From Acidiflorens sp963847715 (GTDB lineage: Bacteria > Acidobacteriota > Terriglobia > Terriglobales > Acidobacteriaceae): a DNA stretch of 64,000 bases. The DNA lies in contig CAWKAZ010000012.1 of assembly GCA_963847715.1 (NCBI GenBank), positions 62,001-126,000 on the forward strand, in the 5' to 3' direction. The notes below the pieces were generated by a model, which worked only from the letters and a program-made list of their open reading frames with translations, did no database searches and was not told where the DNA came from. Of this stretch, positions 8,174 through 16,623 are shown piece after piece; the stretch's first letter is position 1; each line of letters starts with the position of its first letter. The translations under genes were made by a program, and so were the position numbers.

Positions 8174-9676
8174 CTATTGGCTGGCCTGTTGCGAGAAGGA
8201 GCCACCGATATCTGCATCTTCCTGCACCATGAATCCAGTATTTGCCGAACTCAGGTAAAAGACCGTCGTCGTGGTTACGTTGTTGACGACCACGGCGACC
8301 CGTCCGTTTGAGCCGACCTGGTAGGTGCCGTTGGTGGCGGCGGCTGAGGGTGTCCCTATTCCCGCGTTGGGATCAAACGAGTTGGCCGCCTGGTTCCAGT
8401 TAAAAGCTCCGGCAGTCGTGGTTTTGAAGAGGCCGACCCGATCCTTGAAAGCCGTGTCGAAGCCGTCCATGAAGAAAGCGGATTGGTTGCTGAGCGTCGA
8501 GAACGGAGCGCCTGTCTGCAAGGTGAAAGTGCCGTCTTCGATCGCTGCGTTTTCGTTAGCCAGGAAATACGCTCGGGTGCCATTGACCATCCAGAAAATC
8601 TGCGGACTGATGGTGCCGCCGGCCAGAGTGAGGTTCGTGACTCCGCGACCATTTGAGGCCAGGGAATAGGTGCCACCCGAAACCGTAAGATTGGTATTCA
8701 CGGTCGTATCCTGCACGTAGTCCACCGCGCCACCCGTGACATTGCCGTTGCCGTCGGTCGTATAGACTCCTGCCGAGTGAATGCCCGCCGGTCCGCTGAC
8801 GCTGGTATCTCCCGCACTTCCGAATACGTATGAGTTGTTGGCAGCGAAAGTGGCCAGCGAGAAAGGACCGCCGGTCTGCGCCTCCGCCTGACCGATTTCG
8901 AGCGAGCCAGAAGCAGAGTTCGACATGATGTAGAACTTGCTGGAATTGACGACGTAGTAATTAAAAGAGCTGCCGTCGGTCAGAGTGAAAGTTCCGCGAC
9001 CGTTTGTGGTGTCGGGCGCGGACATGGATACCGAAGTCGCGACCGGCATATTTGAGGATAGAAGTCCGAGGGATAGCAGATCTTCTGTGCCGCTGATCGC
9101 GCCAGCAGCGATGGTGATTCCCCCGACCCGCGAAGTGGCTTGAACGTTGTGCGCCTTAAACACGAAGGTCCCGGAGGGAGCGGCTGTAAAGGCGGTTGTG
9201 TCCTGCTTTTCGCCGAAACCGGAGGCGGTAGCGAACGAATCCTGCTCGATGATGTAGAAATGGCTGTCGTCGATCATGGTGATGGCGTAATTGGAGCCAT
9301 TCGAGCCGCCGATATTCATCGAACCGGTACCATCACTCGCAAGGCTGTAGGTGCCGGTCACCGACGCTGTCAGATTAAATGGGCCCCCGACCTGATCGAA
9401 ATCGTCCACTGTGGCCGTGACGCCGCCATTTCCGTCGGCAGTGAAAATAATTGTCTCGGAGAAGGAAGCAACCCCGGCACCGACGGTCGGTTGCTCCAGT
9501 CCAATGCCGGTCTGCGAAATCACATATTGGCCGGTCAGGCTCTTATTGGTGAAGCCGCCACCGAGAGATTGAATGTTCCCGCTGGATCCGCAGCCAACGG
9601 TCAAAAAGAGGCCGACGATTGCTGCGAGGGAGGTGAGCACACGTCGGGCGAACGGGGTGGGCGCAAGGGAATTCAT
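8174..9676 (-). CDS. Secreted lipoprotein with repeated beta-rich units, function unknown
   Basis: A 500-residue protein with a lipoprotein signal: basic MNSLAPTPFARRV, a hydrophobic stretch, then LTVGC, a lipobox giving a lipidated Cys at about residue 29. The rest is Gly/Ser/Thr-rich and built from repeated units of roughly 50-60 residues. Each has the pattern GTYSLASDGTG, then a strand ending in FYIIEQD, FYIMSNS, AYFLANE or GFMVQED. This suggests a repeated beta-fold exposed at the outer membrane. The start ATG is preceded by AGGAG at good spacing. No catalytic motif is seen. The binding target cannot be stated. Confidence 0.85.
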   Translation of the reverse strand: MNSLAPTPFARRVLTSLAAIVGLFLTVGCGSSGNIQSLGGGFTNKSLTGQYVISQTGIGLEQPTVGAGVASFSETIIFTADGNGGVTATVDDFDQVGGPFNLTASVTGTYSLASDGTGSMNIGGSNGSNYAITMIDDSHFYIIEQDSFATASGFGEKQDTTAFTAAPSGTFVFKAHNVQATSRVGGITIAAGAISGTEDLLSLGLLSSNMPVATSVSMSAPDTTNGRGTFTLTDGSSFNYYVVNSSKFYIMSNSASGSLEIGQAEAQTGGPFSLATFAANNSYVFGSAGDTSVSGPAGIHSAGVYTTDGNGNVTGGAVDYVQDTTVNTNLTVSGGTYSLASNGRGVTNLTLAGGTISPQIFWMVNGTRAYFLANENAAIEDGTFTLQTGAPFSTLSNQSAFFMDGFDTAFKDRVGLFKTTTAGAFNWNQAANSFDPNAGIGTPSAAATNGTYQVGSNGRVAVVVNNVTTTTVFYLSSANTGFMVQEDADIGGSFSQQASQ

Positions 9677-9847
9677 AAGACACTCCTGTCTTTTATTTCT
9701 TGAGATGCGTTAACCCCGATTGTAGAGGAAAGTTTCGGTGAAAAAATTGACGGAGGCGGTTCCCGGAGCGAGGTGGCAATGGCCAATGGATGAGTGGAGA
9801 AGTGTGAGTCGTCCCTCCGGGGTTCGATTGGACGGCACGCGCTGCGG

Positions 9848-9869
9848 GAGACGGGGCAAGCCCCGTCTC
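9848..9869. repeat. Intergenic palindromic hairpin
   Basis: Perfect nine-base-pair inverted repeat GAGACGGGG-caag-CCCCGTCTC in the gap between the lipoprotein gene and msrQ. On the minus strand it is downstream of msrQ and upstream of the lipoprotein gene. It lacks a long T-run, so it looks more like a dispersed palindrome than a terminator. Confidence 0.6.
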
Positions 9870-9924
9870 TACGATGACAATTTTGGTATTCCCTGCGATG
9901 AAAATATGCTTCTTCCCGCGGTTC

Positions 9925-10566
9925 TTAACCCTTGACGGCTTCCGCGCCACTCCGCGCGGGAACTCGAATGGCAGGCTGCTGGCGCCGTTCCGCCAACCAG
10001 ACTCCTACGCGGTAGAGGAGCAGGAGGCTGAGGGCGATCGCGTATTCGATCGGCTTGCGGTGGTCTGCCTTCACCAGCCAGTAGTAATGGATTACCCCAA
10101 GAATTCCGGTGAAATAAATCAGCCGGTGCAGGCGCTGCCAGTTGCGGCCTCCCAGGCGGCGGATCGACCAGGCGGTGGAGGTCAGGGCCAGCGGGATCAT
10201 GAGTACGAAGGCCGAGAATCCGATAGTGATGAAGGGGCGCTTAGCGATGTCTTTCCACATCTCGTGCGTGTCGAAGAATTTGTCGAGCCAGATGTAGGTC
10301 AGAAAATGCAACGTTCCGTAGAAGAAGGCGAACAGGCCAACCATGCGCCGGATGCCAATCAGCCAGTATTGGCGGGTGATCCGGCGCAGCGGAGTGATGG
10401 AGAGGGTGATCAGTATGAAGAGCAGCGTCCAGTCGCCGGTCGAGTGCGTGATGACCTCAATGGGATTGGCACCCAGGCCGTCGTGAAGAGCCTTCCATGC
10501 GAGGCGCCCGAGAGGGATGAGGGCGGCAAGGAAGGTGATCGTTTTCGTGAGCCGTAGGCGGTTCAT
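9925..10566 (-). CDS. msrQ: Heme-binding membrane subunit MsrQ of the methionine sulfoxide reductase MsrPQ
   Basis: Polytopic membrane protein of about 213 residues. It is the b-type cytochrome that passes quinone electrons to periplasmic MsrP for repair of oxidised methionines in envelope proteins. Features are about six hydrophobic segments, the ferric-reductase-like core with HSTGDWTLLF, FYGTLHFLTYIWLD and HRLIYFTGILGVIHYYW (His ligands), and a basic C-terminus. An upstream in-frame start at 10617 would translate the repeat arm, so the ATG at 10566 (MNRLRLTKT) is chosen. It follows msrP in the same direction, separated by an inverted repeat. Confidence 0.93.
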   Translation of the reverse strand: MNRLRLTKTITFLAALIPLGRLAWKALHDGLGANPIEVITHSTGDWTLLFILITLSITPLRRITRQYWLIGIRRMVGLFAFFYGTLHFLTYIWLDKFFDTHEMWKDIAKRPFITIGFSAFVLMIPLALTSTAWSIRRLGGRNWQRLHRLIYFTGILGVIHYYWLVKADHRKPIEYAIALSLLLLYRVGVWLAERRQQPAIRVPARSGAEAVKG

Positions 10567-10567
10567 T

Positions 10568-10663
10568 GAAAGGCAGAAGTCAAAAGTCAAATTGCAGAAG
10601 TGGACCGCGTCGAACATCGGATTTCACTTCTGCAATCTTACTTTTGTCCTCTGCACTGCCTTT
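10568..10663. repeat. Imperfect long inverted repeat between msrP and msrQ
   Basis: The left arm (10568-10602) contains AGGCAGAAGTCAAAAGTC and TTGCAGAAGTG. The right arm (10625-10663) is its imperfect complement, with CACTTCTGCAAT and ACTGCCTTTC. The loop is about 22 bases. The arms again consist of short near-repeated words (GCAGAAGT, AAAAGTCAA). The right arm touches the msrP stop codon, so the structure lies in the intercistronic mRNA. Confidence 0.75.
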
Positions 10664-11622
10664 CAGAAGTTCTTCTTCAGGTCCATCCCCGAATACAGGC
10701 TCGCCACCTGATCATAGCCATTGAACATCAGCGTTGGACGCTTGAGAAACTCGCCCAAGCGGCGCTCCTTGGCCTGGCTCCAGCGCGGATGGTCAACGTT
10801 GGGATTCACGTTCGAATAGAAACCGTATTCACTCGGTGCGGATTCCTGCCACGTATTCAGCGGTTGGCTGCTCGTGAAGCGAATGCGGACGATGGACTTC
10901 GCGCTCTTGAAACCGTATTTCCATGGAATCACGATGCGCAACGGAGCGCCGTCCTGATTGGGAAGTACCTCTCCGTACATGCCAAAGCAAAGCAAGGCCA
11001 GCGGGTGCATGGCTTCATCCATGCGAAGACCCTCGACGTAGGGCCAATGCAGAACGTTGACGCGCTGTCCGGGCATCTGCTTGGGGTCGTAGAGCGTGGT
11101 GAACTCCACGAACTTTGCCTTGGGCAGCGGGTCGGCGCGCTTGATCAGTTCGCTGAGCGAAAATCCGACCCAGGGCACGACGATCGACCAGCCTTCGACA
11201 CAGCGATGGCGGTAGATGCGTTCTTCGGGGGCGGCCATCTTCATGATGGCGTCTACGTCCAGCACCTGCTTCTTCTTCACATCGCCGTCGATGGTGACGG
11301 CCCACGGACGGGTCTTGAAATTCTTCGCCGCTTCGGCGGGTTCGTATTTGTCGGTTGAGAATTCGTAGAAGTTGTTGTAGTTGGTAACGTCTTTGTAGGG
11401 CGTTTCTTTTTCCGTGGTGCTGAACGGACTCTTCTGCAGTCCGTCAATTTTCGTGTTTGCAGCGGCGGTGAGTGAAGGGGCGGCGAGATCGTGGAATGCG
11501 AATCCCGCGACCGCTGCGGCTCCCGCGATCGCCGCACCAGTCAAAAAGTTGCGACGGGTCAGATAGGCAGCTTTCGGCGTTATTTCAGACGACGGAATGT
11601 CCGGCGACTTGCCAATCAACAT
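10663..11622 (-). CDS. msrP: Periplasmic methionine sulfoxide reductase catalytic subunit MsrP (molybdoenzyme)
   Basis: A 319-residue molybdenum-cofactor protein of the YedY/sulfite oxidase fold. A twin-arginine signal (LTRRNFLTGAAIAGAAA) at residues 22-40 directs folded export. The Mo-ligating Cys lies in YRHRCVEGW. The conserved SFYEFSTDKY-like motif appears as NFYEFSTDKYEP, and FVEFTTLYDPKQMPGQ follows later. It reduces methionine sulfoxide in periplasmic proteins with electrons from MsrQ. It needs molybdopterin, whose first synthetic enzyme, moaA, is also in this window. Confidence 0.95.
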   Translation of the reverse strand: MLIGKSPDIPSSEITPKAAYLTRRNFLTGAAIAGAAAVAGFAFHDLAAPSLTAAANTKIDGLQKSPFSTTEKETPYKDVTNYNNFYEFSTDKYEPAEAAKNFKTRPWAVTIDGDVKKKQVLDVDAIMKMAAPEERIYRHRCVEGWSIVVPWVGFSLSELIKRADPLPKAKFVEFTTLYDPKQMPGQRVNVLHWPYVEGLRMDEAMHPLALLCFGMYGEVLPNQDGAPLRIVIPWKYGFKSAKSIVRIRFTSSQPLNTWQESAPSEYGFYSNVNPNVDHPRWSQAKERRLGEFLKRPTLMFNGYDQVASLYSGMDLKKNF

Positions 11623-11764
11623 GGGTTATCCCAATAAAAGGTACGAACTGCGGTCAAAAACAGATTCTCCGCGCCGAACCATCACACTGAGCACTTTCTT
11701 ACTATAGGACGCCGAAACTGATTGAAAAGTTACAGGCGAAATGCAGACGAAATGGCAGGCAGGG

Positions 11765-14332
11765 TCAGTTTGAGGCCGATTTACCCATGGACTTGGGTTC
11801 AGGGGCGGGTGCGGAGCGTGCGCGCAGCACTTCGCGTACTTTCTTGGCCAGATTTTGCAGAGTGAATGGTTTTTGCAGGAATGCATTGGTGGGACCAAGC
11901 GCTCCCTGGGTGACGACGGCATCCTCGGTGTATCCGGAAAGAAAGAGGATAGAGATGCCGGGCCGCAGCGACTGAAGTTTCTTTGCAAGCTCGCGGCCGC
12001 CGATACCGGGCATCACAACGTCGGTGATCAGGATGTCGATGTTTTCTTTGTATTCTTCCGCAATGAGCAATCCGCACTCGCCATTCTCGGCTTCGAGGAC
12101 CTTGTAACCGCGCGAGGCGAGGGTCACGCGCACCAATTCGCGCACGGATTCCTCGTCTTCCACCAGCAAAACGGTTTCGCAGCCTCCTGCCTCATTGGGC
12201 TGGGTCTTAGCGGGGCTCGATTGTTCGGCGGCATCCTCGACTCGCGGCAGATAGACAAAGAATGTGGTGCCCGCTCCGATCGCGCTCTGGGCGAATACGT
12301 AACCGTTGCTTTGCTTGACGATGCCGTAGACGGTGGAGAGTCCGAGGCCGGTGCCTTTCCCTTTTTCTTTGGTGGTGAAGAATGGCTCGAAGATTCGCGA
12401 CTGGGTCTCTTTGTCCATGCCGTGTCCAGTGTCGGCGACCGAGATTACGGCGTACCGTCCCGGCTGGATGAAGCGGTGCTCACTGAAATTCTGCTGGACG
12501 GTGACGTCTGCGCTCTGGACGATCAGCCTGCCGCCTTCGGGCATGGCATCTTTCGCGTTGACCACCAGGTTCATGATGACCTGCTCGAGTTGCCCGGCGT
12601 CGGCGCGGGTGTGACCCGTGTCGGGGGACAGCTGCGTGATCAATTCGATGTTCTCGCCGATTAGAGGACGCAGCAGGCGTTCCATGTCGCCGATCACGCT
12701 GTTGACGTCGACAACCTTCAGCTCGAGCAGTTGTTTGCGGCTGAACGCAAGCAATTGACGGGTGAGGGTGGCGGCACGGTCGGCTGCCTGCTGAATGGAC
12801 TGCACTTTTTGGTGCATGGCACTGTTCTGTTCCAGTTGCTCGAGCAAGACTTCCGTGTATCCGTTAATGACCATCAAGAGATTGTTGAAGTCGTGAGCGA
12901 CGCCGCCGGCCAGGCGTCCGACGGCATCCATCTTTTGCGCCTGTCGCAGTTGCTCTTCGAGCTGACGGCGATCGGTAATATCTTCGGCGATCAACTCTAA
13001 AACCTCTTCCGGTTCATCGCAGCTGATGGCGGCGCAACCGCTCAGGCGCACGACGATGATGCGTCCGTCTTTGCGTTTCCACTGGACCTCGACGCCATTC
13101 AGGCTTCCGGTGCGGCGATAATCTTCTGTCAGACGGTCCAGTTCTTGAGAATGGACGAAGACGTCAGTTCTGGCATTGAGCTTGAGAAGGTCTTCGACTG
13201 CTGCGTGCCCCAACATGTTGATCAGGGCTGGATTGACATCCAGAAATCGCCCACCCAAGGTGCAGCGGCAGATTCCGAATGCTGCGCTCAGAATCAGGGA
13301 GCGGGAGCGCGCCTCCGAGCGACGTAATGCCTCTTCATAGCGCTTGTGCTCGATGGCCGCTGCCAGCTGTTGGGAGACGAACTTCAGAATCTCCCGGTCG
13401 CGATCATTGAAGCGGATGTTCTCGTTGTAACTCTGGACCACCGCCGCTCCGATGCAATTTGTGCCGCTTTTCAGGGGAACGCCGAGCCAGTCGAGCGATG
13501 GAGCGCCAATCAATTCCACCTCGCCGCGCCGCACCAGGTCATCGAAAACGGCGGGCGTCGCCAGCAAGGGCTCGCCCGAGCGCAGTACGTATTCGGTCAG
13601 TCCGCGGCCCAGACGCTTGGGCGTGGGAGCAGAATCTGCTTCATCCACAAAGTAGGGAAAGCTGAGCAACTGAGACTGCGGATCATAAAGCGAAATATAG
13701 AAATTGCGCGCATTCATCAGCTGCCCGAGGATGGTGTGAATGGCGGCGAAGAACTGCTGCAGGTCCTCGGCGGATTGGCTGCGCGCTGCGATGGCGTACA
13801 ACGCGGCATTCAATTCCTCGGTGCGCTTTTGCTCGGTGATATCGCGGTAAGAAACGTACGATCCGACTTTTTTGCCGTCGACACTTACAGGCGAGGTGGA
13901 AAGAAGTACTTCAACCAATGATCCATCTTTGTTTCGGCGGCGGGTCTCGAGCGAAACTTTGTTCTGAGACTTGATGGTTTCGGCGATCCACGCGGTCTCG
14001 GCGTAACGATCGGGCGGCACAATCAGATGGTCAATCCGTTGTCCGACCGCTTCGGCCGCAGTGAAACCGAACATGCGGGTAAACTCCGCATTGATACGAA
14101 CAATCTTGAGCTCGTCGCCGATGATGCTGATTGCTTCTGGTGCGTTTTCCAGGAGTTGTTCGAAGTAGGCTTTCTCCAGGGAAGGAGCGCCTTCGCTTGC
14201 ATGTCCATTGGTGGGCGATGTGGTCGAGGCTGGGGTTGCGGTGGGGGAGTTCCCGTTCCCAAAAACATCGTGCAGCGCTTTCGCACGAGACAACTCGGCC
14301 GGAGTCGCTGCTGCGGCGACTTTCTCCCCCAT
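11765..14332 (-). CDS. PAS/GAF hybrid sensor histidine kinase with C-terminal receiver
   Basis: An 855-residue soluble hybrid kinase without membrane segments. Domain order is PAS (about 55-170, ending GSYVSYRDITEQKR), GAF (about 185-335), PAS/PAC (about 340-460), HisKA with the phospho-acceptor in GGVAHDFNNLL, and HATPase. HATPase boxes are N (NLVVNAKDAMPEGG), G1 (DTGHGM), F (IFEPFFTTKEKGKGTGLGLS) and G2. The receiver has acidic residues VEDEE, phospho-Asp in LITDVVMPG and the conserved Lys in LQKPF. No separate response regulator gene is adjacent, so the partner is unknown. The signal is probably cytosolic. Confidence 0.95.
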   Translation of the reverse strand: MGEKVAAAATPAELSRAKALHDVFGNGNSPTATPASTTSPTNGHASEGAPSLEKAYFEQLLENAPEAISIIGDELKIVRINAEFTRMFGFTAAEAVGQRIDHLIVPPDRYAETAWIAETIKSQNKVSLETRRRNKDGSLVEVLLSTSPVSVDGKKVGSYVSYRDITEQKRTEELNAALYAIAARSQSAEDLQQFFAAIHTILGQLMNARNFYISLYDPQSQLLSFPYFVDEADSAPTPKRLGRGLTEYVLRSGEPLLATPAVFDDLVRRGEVELIGAPSLDWLGVPLKSGTNCIGAAVVQSYNENIRFNDRDREILKFVSQQLAAAIEHKRYEEALRRSEARSRSLILSAAFGICRCTLGGRFLDVNPALINMLGHAAVEDLLKLNARTDVFVHSQELDRLTEDYRRTGSLNGVEVQWKRKDGRIIVVRLSGCAAISCDEPEEVLELIAEDITDRRQLEEQLRQAQKMDAVGRLAGGVAHDFNNLLMVINGYTEVLLEQLEQNSAMHQKVQSIQQAADRAATLTRQLLAFSRKQLLELKVVDVNSVIGDMERLLRPLIGENIELITQLSPDTGHTRADAGQLEQVIMNLVVNAKDAMPEGGRLIVQSADVTVQQNFSEHRFIQPGRYAVISVADTGHGMDKETQSRIFEPFFTTKEKGKGTGLGLSTVYGIVKQSNGYVFAQSAIGAGTTFFVYLPRVEDAAEQSSPAKTQPNEAGGCETVLLVEDEESVRELVRVTLASRGYKVLEAENGECGLLIAEEYKENIDILITDVVMPGIGGRELAKKLQSLRPGISILFLSGYTEDAVVTQGALGPTNAFLQKPFTLQNLAKKVREVLRARSAPAPEPKSMGKSASN

Positions 14333-14504
14333 ACCAGTCCCTTCCCAGAATGCACTTGCGTTAGTGCGATGTTAGCGGGACTGTTGTCGGGTCGGTAGTT
14401 ACCGGGGTAATGGCGTTTTGGACGGGAAGTATGGCGGAATTCGGGCCTTCCGGAGCTGTTTTCAGGCTGTTTTCTGCTTGCAATGATGATTGTTGGACGG
14501 ATGC

Positions 14505-14864
14505 TCAGGACGCATTCGTGAGCACAACGCAGACCTGGCGCAGCATCTCTCGCTGCTCGTCGGTGACGACGAGGAACTCGAATCCGCAGCGCAGGCCGTC
14601 GCTGTAACGGACCACGGCACGTACCTGTAGAAGGTGGGGTGGAAGGGGAATGGGGAATTCCAGCGAAACGACTTCGCCAACCTGAAGCTCGCCGCTGAGG
14701 GTCGCTCCGATGCCGTCCTGGCCGAGTTCACTGGTTCGACCCCAGCAAGTGACCGTTTGTCCATCGCGGAAGACCTTCAGCTGGATGCGCACGTCGAAAC
14801 GATAACGGGAAAAGCGCCGCAAACGCCGTTGTGCCGCCGTGGCCGTTTGTCCGTGGTCGCTCAA
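14505..14864 (-). CDS. PilZ domain protein
   Basis: A 119-residue single-domain protein with PilZ signature elements: RRFSRYRFDVRIQLKV (RxxxR) and ELGQDGIGATL (D/NxSxxG-like), followed by VSLEFPIP and AVVRYSDGLRCGFEF. PilZ domains bind cyclic di-GMP and relay it to motility, adhesion or exopolysaccharide machinery. The Ser of the classical second motif is replaced by Gln here (GQDGIG), so binding strength is uncertain. It stands alone between the hybrid kinase and a divergent unknown gene. Confidence 0.85.
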   Translation of the reverse strand: MSDHGQTATAAQRRLRRFSRYRFDVRIQLKVFRDGQTVTCWGRTSELGQDGIGATLSGELQVGEVVSLEFPIPLPPHLLQVRAVVRYSDGLRCGFEFLVVTDEQREMLRQVCVVLTNAS

Positions 14865-15177
14865 TTTCGCTTCTCCATTTGCGGGTAGTCCCTTGGAACG
14901 ATTGTGCTTGAGGGAGAAATCATTCTCAAGGCATCAAAGTGCATGTACCAAAGAAGGACCGGTGGACCCGGCCCATTTTTATGCAAGAAGTCAGCATATT
15001 CTTTCCGTCACGCTGAACGCTACCGGCGATCGCGGATATTCCAATCTTTGCTCGTCGGCCCGCCTCGTAAATCTGCGTAAATGCGCGTGACAGCGCGCCC
15101 GGCGGCATCTAACATCAATATTGGCAGTCCGGAGTGCGCTTTTGGCACCTGGAGCCGTCCCGGGGTCATCTGAATTC
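14865..15177. other. 313-base gap without a recognisable gene
   Basis: Divergent intergenic region between the PilZ gene and the tail-anchored repeat protein; it must hold both promoters. A weak hairpin (GGACCGG/CCGGCCC, one mismatch) followed by ATTTTTATG lies near 14957-14985. No convincing small reading frame or RNA gene is seen. Confidence 0.5.
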
Positions 15178-15906
15178 ATGTCTTTTCGCTCAAACGCTGC
15201 CGAAGCGTGGTATCCCGAACCTCAGCCCGCAGACTCGCCGGCAGAGATTTCGCTCGATTTGCTTCCTCCCGCGAGCCTGACCCAGCCTCTGTGGAGGTCG
15301 CTGGTCGGCAATTTGCGCGACACCTTGGCGCCGGCGAAGTTGCCGCCACTGATTGTGACTTCCCGTCCCGTAGATGTGGGACAGGCCTTGGGTGAGCGTT
15401 TGCGCATGCCCTGGTTTCGCACGGTATTCACCAATATTGGCGATGTGCTTTCTCCTGAGGTATTGCCGGCGCTCGAACTTGAGTCACGGCCAGTCGACGT
15501 CGGTGAACTCATCACGGATCAGCTGAGCCATTTCTGGTGGGCCTCGCTGCTGCGGAATCTGGCGGATCGCGTCGCTCCCGAAGCTCTGCCCACCCTCAAT
15601 GTAACTGCGAAACCCATTCTCGACATCATTCCGAAGTCATGGATACTTCTGCCTTTGTGGTCGGAGGTCGTCGACACTCCGAAGGTGTTTTATCCCGACA
15701 AACCAAAGACGGCCGACGCGGTTCGGCCTATCAATCTGGAGCCGGTCGCTTTGCCGGTGGAGAAGCGTGTGGATGCGGTCGTTGAGCTCACGGCCGGCGA
15801 TCTGCTGCGTGACATCCGCCGCTCTCGCATTCGGCAGCGCATCTGGATTGGGCTCGCCGCGGTGCAGGTGATCTACTTGGTCGGTGTCGCGCTCGGGAAG
15901 TTCTGA
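15178..15906 (+). CDS. Tail-anchored protein with three 41-residue repeats, unknown function
   Basis: A 242-residue protein with three consecutive repeats of about 41 residues starting near positions 39, 79 and 120. Each follows W-R/A-S-L-x-x-N-L/I-x-D-x-[LV]-[AS]-P-x-x-LP-x-L-x-[VL]-x-[SA]-[RK]-P. The first two end in SRPVDVG. The C-terminus is a single hydrophobic segment (IWIGLAAVQVIYLVGVALG) reaching almost to the last residue, so the protein is likely C-tail anchored with a cytoplasmic body. ATG 15178 is preferred; an in-frame TTG lies 57 bases upstream. No known family is recognised. Confidence 0.75.
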   Translation: MSFRSNAAEAWYPEPQPADSPAEISLDLLPPASLTQPLWRSLVGNLRDTLAPAKLPPLIVTSRPVDVGQALGERLRMPWFRTVFTNIGDVLSPEVLPALELESRPVDVGELITDQLSHFWWASLLRNLADRVAPEALPTLNVTAKPILDIIPKSWILLPLWSEVVDTPKVFYPDKPKTADAVRPINLEPVALPVEKRVDAVVELTAGDLLRDIRRSRIRQRIWIGLAAVQVIYLVGVALGKF

Positions 15907-15927
15907 ATCTTTTCGCTGAGAAACGTT

Positions 15928-16317
15928 CTACTGTCGCAAGCCCATCCAGCCCTCTGCGATCACCATCGAATTGCCGGGGTTCCGCGAATCGTATTTCACG
16001 GATGTGGGGAGACCTAAACGGCAGGAGTGCAGGTTGATCCACTGCCGCAGATAGGTGACATCCTGCGAGGCCTCGTAGGAGACTCCGGCGACGTCGTATT
16101 GGTAAATCAACATGGTGGCGGGGCGGTTTGCGGCGGTCGTAATTTCCTGAACGTCAATCACCGTGCCGTCGGTTATGCGGCCAACACCATTCAGCCAGTG
16201 GCGGCGCTCGCGCTCGGTTTCGTCTGCCGTCTTGGGTTTGCGGCGCAGCAGCACATAGCTGGCAACGGCGATGCCAATCGCGGCTAGCGCCAGCGTGGAA
16301 TAACCAAGCGAAATCAT
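15928..16317 (-). CDS. Small membrane-anchored protein, DUF3592-like
   Basis: About 129 residues from the ATG at 16317 (MISLGYSTLALAAIG): an N-terminal transmembrane segment (GYSTLALAAIGIAVASYVLL), a basic RRKPK stop-transfer region and a beta-rich domain. The beta domain has WLNGVGRITDGTVIDVQE, then a strand ending YQYDVAGVSYEASQ and a closing VKYDSRNPGNSMV. This layout resembles DUF3592 proteins, whose function is unknown. A longer frame starting at 16395 adds a non-hydrophobic, Cys-containing stretch and is less likely. Confidence 0.65.
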   Translation of the reverse strand: MISLGYSTLALAAIGIAVASYVLLRRKPKTADETERERRHWLNGVGRITDGTVIDVQEITTAANRPATMLIYQYDVAGVSYEASQDVTYLRQWINLHSCRLGLPTSVKYDSRNPGNSMVIAEGWMGLRQ

Positions 16318-16623
16318 TTGCAAAACGGAACCTGAGCCTTTCTCTTTCCCACCACATTCAGAATAAGCTGTAAGCTTGCAGACCGCCAAGGGCACGGAGG
16401 TACGAAAGCGTGTACCCGCACTGAGGATTCACGGCGGGCTGGGCTCTCGGCCCCCGTCCGCGGCCGCTTCTCCTCATGGATTTGACAAGAAAGTGACAGA
16501 TTTCTGACAACTCACTCCGCGCCGCAAACTAGATTTTCTGCTGGGTAGGCGGGGTTTCTGGAAAGCCAGCTGCTCTCAGATTCGTGCTCCGAAGCAGAGG
16601 CCTGCTCGGTAATGGAGGATTCC
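16318..16623. other. 306-base gap without a recognisable gene
   Basis: Divergent promoter region between the DUF3592-like gene and the propeller gene. It contains the sequence AAGGGCACGGAGGTACG (from 16389), a single short piece resembling the CACGGAG words of the inverted repeat at 47056-47180. The GGAGGA at 16614-16619 is the ribosome site of the next gene. Nothing else is supported. Confidence 0.5.
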
